The notes under the pieces are model-generated. The model saw only the letters and a program-made list of their open reading frames with translations. It had not been told where the DNA came from and made no database searches. This document shows positions 5,632 through 9,204 of a DNA stretch of 9,204 nt, one piece after another. Made by a program: the position numbers and the translations under genes. The stretch is from Verrucomicrobiota bacterium. GTDB taxonomy: Bacteria; Verrucomicrobiota; Verrucomicrobiae; Chthoniobacterales; UBA10450. Numbering within the stretch: position 1 is the stretch's first letter; each line of letters starts with the position of its first letter. The stretch is taken from the NCBI GenBank assembly GCA_005887855.1, contig VBQB01000037.1:1-9204 (forward strand). The letters are read 5' to 3'.

Positions 5632-6672
5632 CTACCCTTTCGCATCATGGATTCGACTTTGCTCACCACAGGTTTTCGGTTGTTTAGCGGGTTTGTTCTT
5701 CGCCCTTCTTTCGTCTCGTCGGACAATCTGGTCGAACGGCCCCATAAGATGCGCATAGAATGGATAAGGCCGCTCGGCGTTTGCCGGGAGGTAACGCCAA
5801 TGTTTGTACATCCAGAGCCAGGGCGCTGGATTTTTTCGTACATAAGGTTCGAAGCAATTCCAGCATGCTTGCGCGATCTGCTGGTGCGTCATCTCGGCGG
5901 TAGCTTCGATCTTTCGGTGAAAAATTATTCGGTAACGTCCGTCCGACAGCGGCTCGCAGTGCGCGGGAACAATCGGGACGCCCGTCCGTTCGTGCAGCCA
6001 GGCATGGGCGGAAGTCACACTTGTTTTTAGTCCAAAGCAATCGATCGCCACGGCAGCCTGGCTCGGAGGCACGGTAAGATCGACCAGCAAGGCGGTGCGG
6101 CCTTTGCGCCGTAGTACCTTGTAAAGCCGGACCAGTCCCCTCTCCCGCGGGATGAGTTCGTGCCCGGATTGTTCGCGCAGTTTCTTGAAGATTGGATCGA
6201 GCAACGAGTTCTTGAATTCCTGGGAGATGATTGTGCCTTTCAAATCGAGAAAACCGCAGGCCAGACTAAGCCATTCAAAGTTACTGTAGTGATAGCATGC
6301 AATCATGATGCTTCGCTCAGGTCCGGTGTCGATGGTGGTTTCTTCGAGATTCTGTAGCTCGACGTAGCGCGAGAAATTGTCCGGTGTCAGGCGCGGGCTC
6401 CAGAGCAGATCGACCATGGTCCGTGCGAAATGTTGAAACGATTCGCGGGTAATTGTCCGCCGCTCCCGGTTCGACAATTGACTGCCAAAAGCGACTTCGA
6501 GATTGTTTAATGCGACTTTGTAACGATCCCGATCAAAGATCGACATGAGCGCGCCAAGGAAGTACGCGAGACGGAAGCAGGCTTTGCGTGGGAGCAACGG
6601 GACAAGCTTCATCGCGAGCCGGAGCCCCAGCCACTCAAGCCGGTACCGGACACGTTTCCATTGCGAACGCAT
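5632..6672 (-). CDS. Lipid A biosynthesis (LpxL/HtrB-family) lysophospholipid acyltransferase
   Basis: Members of this inner-membrane-associated family transfer an acyl chain, usually from acyl-ACP, to lipid A precursors or related lipids. The 346-residue length is slightly above the family's ~300. An N-terminal hydrophobic segment precedes NNLEVAFG (56-63), the typical N-E-x-A-F region. The catalytic HX4E motif is HYSNFE (His128-Glu133). LLVD (195-198) and CFG...TSVTSA (212-222) match the later conserved blocks before a TGVPIVPAH strand. PWLWMYKHWRY (284-294) is the C-terminal motif. A basic tail of about 30 residues follows. ATG 6672 is preferred to the in-frame GTG at 6693 because it gives the usual MRSQWKRVRYRLEW start; neither has a well-spaced Shine-Dalgarno. 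The small lipoprotein gene lies 147 nt upstream on the same strand. The acyl donor and acceptor cannot be read from sequence. Confidence 0.88.
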   Translation of the reverse strand: MRSQWKRVRYRLEWLGLRLAMKLVPLLPRKACFRLAYFLGALMSIFDRDRYKVALNNLEVAFGSQLSNRERRTITRESFQHFARTMVDLLWSPRLTPDNFSRYVELQNLEETTIDTGPERSIMIACYHYSNFEWLSLACGFLDLKGTIISQEFKNSLLDPIFKKLREQSGHELIPRERGLVRLYKVLRRKGRTALLVDLTVPPSQAAVAIDCFGLKTSVTSAHAWLHERTGVPIVPAHCEPLSDGRYRIIFHRKIEATAEMTHQQIAQACWNCFEPYVRKNPAPWLWMYKHWRYLPANAERPYPFYAHLMGPFDQIVRRDERRAKNKPAKQPKTCGEQSRIHDAKG

Positions 6673-6707
6673 TCCCCACTGTAAACATGGCACTCAACGA
6701 AATGCGA

Positions 6708-6734
6708 GAGGCCATCTGGCTATCTGCCAGCCTC
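6708..6734. other. Hairpin upstream of the acyltransferase gene
   Basis: GAGG (6708-6711) and CTGGC (6716-6720) pair with GCCAG (6726-6730) and CCTC (6731-6734), leaving a 4-nt bulge and a 5-nt loop. It lies in the GC-rich spacer between the lipoprotein stop and the acyltransferase start. No T-run follows on the minus strand. It could be a REP-like element or mRNA-stability hairpin. Confidence 0.35.
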
Positions 6735-6819
6735 AAGGAGCGGCGGTCTCCAGTCCCGCAGACGTCCCGGGGCGGGCCAGGTCGGCCACAAGGCGATGGC
6801 GACAGAACCAGGCGATGTG

Positions 6820-7008
6820 TTACTGCCCCTGGCCGGGATTCGTTACCGGGGGAAGGGTTTTCCGAAAATCGGCCTGCTGCCGTTCAGCTTCCTTTTGCTG
6901 ATCCAACTCGCGTACCTGCTGCTCGGGGCTCGGCCCCCGGCTTGCGCAGCCTGACAAAAAAAGGACAAACGCACACGCGAGAAGCACGAGTATCGGAAGC
7001 GTTTTCAT
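6820..7008 (-). CDS. Small lipoprotein of unknown function
   Basis: This 62-residue protein has a textbook lipoprotein signal: MKT, a hydrophobic stretch, then the lipobox LSGC with Cys21 as the predicted lipidated residue. The mature part is about 42 residues: a short polar start, a charged Glu/Gln/Arg-rich segment likely helical (about 28-48), and a Pro/Gly end. It resembles entericidin-like or membrane-anchoring mini-lipoproteins in form only; I recognise no family. There is no visible Shine-Dalgarno before the ATG at 7008, and a promoter-like pair ends 13 nt upstream, so a near-leaderless message is possible. The gene lies between the CNB/DUF1003 gene and the acyltransferase gene on the same strand. 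The coding call rests on the signal and lipobox. Confidence 0.75.
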   Translation of the reverse strand: MKTLPILVLLACAFVLFLSGCASRGPSPEQQVRELDQQKEAERQQADFRKTLPPVTNPGQGQ

Positions 7009-7020
7009 GAAAGGGATTTA

Positions 7021-7049
7021 ACCATAATCAGGCTAAGCCCGTCCGGCAA
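7021..7049 (-). promoter_or_regulatory. Candidate promoter of the small lipoprotein gene
   Basis: On the minus strand TTGCCG (7049-7044) and TATGGT (7026-7021) are 17 nt apart, each matching 4 of 6 consensus positions. Transcription would start about 6 nt before the ATG at 7008, leaving no room for a Shine-Dalgarno, consistent with none being seen. Confidence 0.3.
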
Positions 7050-7121
7050 TCTTCCACAACTTTTTGAAACCGCGTTGCCAGTTTGCTGTAGCCGTGCCGA
7101 TGTTGGGCGCGTTTGGGGAAG

Positions 7122-7153
7122 ACGCCGCACCCGCCTTCGCGATGCTACGGCGT
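7122..7153. repeat. REP-like hairpin downstream of the CNB/DUF1003 gene
   Basis: ACGCCG (7122-7127) pairs with CGGCGT (7148-7153) around a 20-nt loop containing CGCCTTCGCGATGC. It begins 27 nt past the stop of the CNB/DUF1003 gene. The CTTCGC-GCTACGGCG core looks like dispersed intergenic repeats of this bacterial group as I recall them. A terminator is possible, but the minus-strand side ends in CTTCC, not a T-run. Confidence 0.35.
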
Positions 7154-7179
7154 GGCAAGCAGCGGGGTGACTACAACTT

Positions 7180-8004
7180 CTATTCGCGTTGCTTCTCCGA
7201 TGTCAGACGCAGGCAATCTTGCTCGAGGGTTTTCAAGCGTTGAAGAATCTCATTCAACGCGAGTTCATTCTTCAAGTTGATTTGATAATCGATTTCAGAG
7301 CGAAGCCGGTCTTTATGGCTCTGCCGGTTCTGCGACATCAAAATGATGGGTGCTTGGAGAATGGCAAGCATGTTGATCACAGTACTAAGCAGCAAGTACG
7401 GATAAATATCGAACGGGCGGTCGGCAAGCAGCCAGGAGTTTGCCAATACCCACAAGTTAAAAAAGAGGACGGCCGAGATGATGAATTTCCAACTGCCGCC
7501 AAACTCCGCGATAATGTCCGCGGCGCGGTCTGCGAGTGTACGCTGCGCCGCCTCCTCCACATTGACGTTCCGCGTGACGCTATGACGCAAAAGTTCGTCT
7601 GTGTGCCGCAACCGGTTGGCAAGCGCGGTGAGCATTTCCAGAGCGACATTGGGATTGCTCCGCATAAACGAAAGAAAATGCTCGCGCGAGAGAACAGCCA
7701 GCCGTGCTTCCTCGGCGACCGCCGCATTCGCGGATCGCGGCTGGCCATCGAACAGCACCATTTCGCCGAAAAAATCTCCGCCGCCCAGTTCCGCCAGTGT
7801 CAGTTCACGTCCGTCTGTCGCTTGCACGCTGATGCGGACTTTTCCGCGCTCAATTAAATACATCGCGTCACCGGCGTCCCCGGCACGGAACAAGACTTTC
7901 TGCGCTTCGCAGTCGAGCGTCTCAAGTAATTCGCACAACTTCTTCGCCGCCTCGTCATCGAGCGATTCGAACAACGGGACCTGCCGCAAGGTATCGATAG
8001 TCAT
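7180..8004 (-). CDS. Cyclic nucleotide-binding domain fused to DUF1003 membrane domain
   Basis: This is a 274-residue protein of two parts. Residues ~10-120 are a CRP-type cyclic nucleotide-binding domain. Its phosphate-binding cassette is FFGEMVLFDGQPRSA (78-92), with Glu81 and Arg90 in the positions that hold the cyclic phosphate. Residues ~155-250 match DUF1003 (PF06210): FGGSWKFI (168-175), a first membrane helix (~173-191), FDIYPYLLL (198-206), a second helix (~201-221) ending in QAPIILMSQNRQ (217-228), then KDR, DYQINLK and a coiled-coil-like tail. No DNA-binding HTH is present, so it is probably an inner-membrane sensor or regulated membrane protein with cytosolic ends. ATG 8004 is chosen because it starts the CNB domain normally; an in-frame TTG at 8079 would add 25 unconvincing residues. 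Shine-Dalgarno is weak. It diverges from the phosphatase-GlyA gene. Confidence 0.88.
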   Translation of the reverse strand: MTIDTLRQVPLFESLDDEAAKKLCELLETLDCEAQKVLFRAGDAGDAMYLIERGKVRISVQATDGRELTLAELGGGDFFGEMVLFDGQPRSANAAVAEEARLAVLSREHFLSFMRSNPNVALEMLTALANRLRHTDELLRHSVTRNVNVEEAAQRTLADRAADIIAEFGGSWKFIISAVLFFNLWVLANSWLLADRPFDIYPYLLLSTVINMLAILQAPIILMSQNRQSHKDRLRSEIDYQINLKNELALNEILQRLKTLEQDCLRLTSEKQRE

Positions 8005-8218
8005 TGCCAGAAAGGCGATTGAACAGCGCTGCGAATAGCAAAGGGCATCAGAACGAAACGTCGCATGTCGAAGCGCCAAGAATAGCGGGAATTACCGCGT
8101 CCGAGAAGCGCCAATTGTGCGGCAAGTGCGATCTAATTTTACTTGGGTTCTGGCCTCTTGCTCTGGTACCTGACCGCCCTGAGCAAATTGACTTGGGCAT
8201 GTTCGATCCTAGGTTGCA
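8005..8218. other. Divergent spacer between the CNB/DUF1003 and phosphatase-GlyA genes
   Basis: This 214-nt region must hold promoters for both directions. A TTGACT at 8188-8193 is a -35-like match for the plus strand, but no good -10 follows at the right distance. An in-frame TAG at 8210-8212 bounds the plus-strand gene. I see no RNA gene or coding remnant. Confidence 0.4.
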
Positions 8219-9204
8219 ATGGCGCTCGCTCGCGCTACCCGAATCGTGAAAAGCGTTCTCTTTGTCTGCACAGGTAACATTTGCCGCAGTCCCATCGCGG
8301 AAGGGCTTTTTCGCCGGTTGCTGGGAAATCGGAAAGACATCGAAGTAGCCTCGGCCGGCGTGCACGCGGTCCGCGGCCAGCCGCCCAGTCTCTATGCTGT
8401 GCAAGTTTGTGAAGAAGAGGGCGTGGACATCAGCGGTTTTCGCAGTCAGCCGCTCACTGCCGCCCTGATCGATCAAGCGACGCACATTTTCGCGATGACA
8501 GGCGCGCATCTCGAGACCATTCAGATGCTTTTTCCCTACGGCGCCGAAAAATCGTTCCTGCTCCGTGAATTTGAAGAACCGGATACAACGGTGTGGCGCG
8601 ATGTGCCGGACCCGATTGGCCTTGGCCGCGATGTTTACGAAGTTTGTGCTCGCACGATCAAAAACGCTTTACCCAGCGTGCTTGCGTTCGTAGAACAAGG
8701 CGAACTGGCGCCAGCGTCGCGTGCCGGTCGAACATCTTCCTACTTCATGAGCGATCTTTCGCATCGGACTGAAAGTGGCCCCGTCGGATCGACATCTGCC
8801 CCCGGATTGGGGGGTGGGCTACGCAGAGTCGATCCTGAGATCTTCGATGCGATCGCGACTGAAGAGAAACGGCAGCGCGAAAATATTGAGCTGATCGCCT
8901 CGGAAAATTTCACGAGTCGCGCGGTGATGGAAGCGCAAGGCAGCGTGCTGACGAACAAGTATGCGGAAGGGTATCCGCGAAAGCGCTGGTATGGCGGGTG
9001 CGAGAATGTGGATGTTGCCGAGCAACTTGCCATTGATCCTGCGAAGCGATTATTTGGCGCCGAGCATGTCACCGTGCAGCCGCACAGCGGGGCGCAAGCA
9101 AACATGGCGGTCTATTTCGCCGCAATTAAACCCGGCGACAAAATCCTCACCATGAACCTCGCCCACGGCGGTCATCTAACCCACGGACATCCAGCAAATT
9201 TCTC
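8219..9204 (+). CDS. glyA: Low-molecular-weight protein phosphatase fused to serine hydroxymethyltransferase (GlyA), 3' end beyond the window
   Basis: One frame of 328 codons stays open from ATG 8219 to the edge. Residues ~10-160 are a low-molecular-weight phosphatase: P-loop [10 protein letters not shown] with nucleophile Cys17 and Arg23 (CX5R), and the general-acid loop DPIG at Asp131. Residues ~161-200 are a Ser/Gly-rich linker. From ~201 the sequence is serine hydroxymethyltransferase, the PLP enzyme converting serine plus THF to glycine plus methylene-THF: ELIASEN (224-230), NKYAEGYP (246-253), RWYGGCE (256-262), QPHSGAQAN (287-295), AHGGHLTHG (315-323). The PLP lysine lies beyond the edge. 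An in-frame TAG at 8210 limits the start; GTG 8246 ([11 protein letters not shown]) is an alternative giving the usual phosphatase N-terminus. ATG 8747 in the linker could start a separate GlyA but has no Shine-Dalgarno. Ile21 in the P-loop suggests tyrosine rather than arginine specificity. Confidence 0.9.
   Translation, partial: MALARATRIVKSVLFVCTGNICRSPIAEGLFRRLLGNRKDIEVASAGVHAVRGQPPSLYAVQVCEEEGVDISGFRSQPLTAALIDQATHIFAMTGAHLETIQMLFPYGAEKSFLLREFEEPDTTVWRDVPDPIGLGRDVYEVCARTIKNALPSVLAFVEQGELAPASRAGRTSSYFMSDLSHRTESGPVGSTSAPGLGGGLRRVDPEIFDAIATEEKRQRENIELIASENFTSRAVMEAQGSVLTNKYAEGYPRKRWYGGCENVDVAEQLAIDPAKRLFGAEHVTVQPHSGAQANMAVYFAAIKPGDKILTMNLAHGGHLTHGHPANF

Noticed and set aside
6673..6693. GTG start at 6693 for the acyltransferase
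   Set aside because: There is no Shine-Dalgarno, a stop lies directly before it, and the ATG at 6672 gives the usual family N-terminus.
7189..7857. 222-codon open frame on the plus strand opposite the CNB/DUF1003 gene
   Set aside because: It is antisense to a gene with clear domains and has no family-like motif.
8005..8079. N-terminal extension of the CNB/DUF1003 protein from TTG 8079
   Set aside because: The added residues are not domain-like and ATG 8004 directly precedes the CNB domain.
8048..8509. 153-codon open frame on the minus strand
   Set aside because: It overlaps the phosphatase domain antisense and crosses the divergent spacer; no recognisable protein.

Overview
The window looks like chromosomal DNA of a diderm, LPS-bearing bacterium of moderately high GC. 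The best fit is Verrucomicrobiota, in particular the soil Spartobacteria/Chthoniobacterales. This rests on remembered family resemblance (long IspH, the NTAxGxxAL-repeat/S74 secreted proteins, hairpin-rich spacers), not on a search. Lipid A-type acyltransferase, lipoprotein and L,D-transpeptidase genes support an outer membrane.

Layout. At the left edge, on the minus strand, is the 5' part of ispH (isoprenoid synthesis), preceded 32 nt upstream by a YkuD-type L,D-transpeptidase lipoprotein gene. They diverge from a plus-strand block (1237-5393) holding two exported-protein genes. The first, 1312-2616, encodes a protein with twelve 17-residue NTAxGxxAL repeats and a C-terminal peptidase S74/chaperone domain. 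It is broken by two frameshifts and an internal deletion. The second, 2955-5393, is intact: a secreted protein with six Asp-box motifs followed by six FG-GAP-like calcium-loop repeats. Each gene is preceded by a copy of the same ~74-nt leader (1237-1311 and 2872-2944). The leader carries a CCGCTA...TAGCGG inverted repeat and a pyrimidine tract complementary to the Shine-Dalgarno, so it is a candidate cis-regulatory RNA.

From 5632 to 8004 the genes are on the minus strand: a cyclic-nucleotide-binding/DUF1003 membrane protein, a 62-residue lipoprotein and an LpxL/HtrB-family acyltransferase, separated by spacers with hairpins. From 8219 a plus-strand frame runs off the right edge. Its N-terminal half is a low-molecular-weight protein phosphatase and its C-terminal half is serine hydroxymethyltransferase (GlyA), with no stop codon between them.

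How they fit together. Most genes concern the cell envelope: peptidoglycan cross-linking, lipid A-type acylation, lipoproteins, secreted repeat proteins. The two most unusual signals are the shared structured leader upstream of two unrelated exported-protein genes and the phosphatase-GlyA fusion. I saw no CRISPR array, tRNA, rRNA, transposase or phage integration gene.
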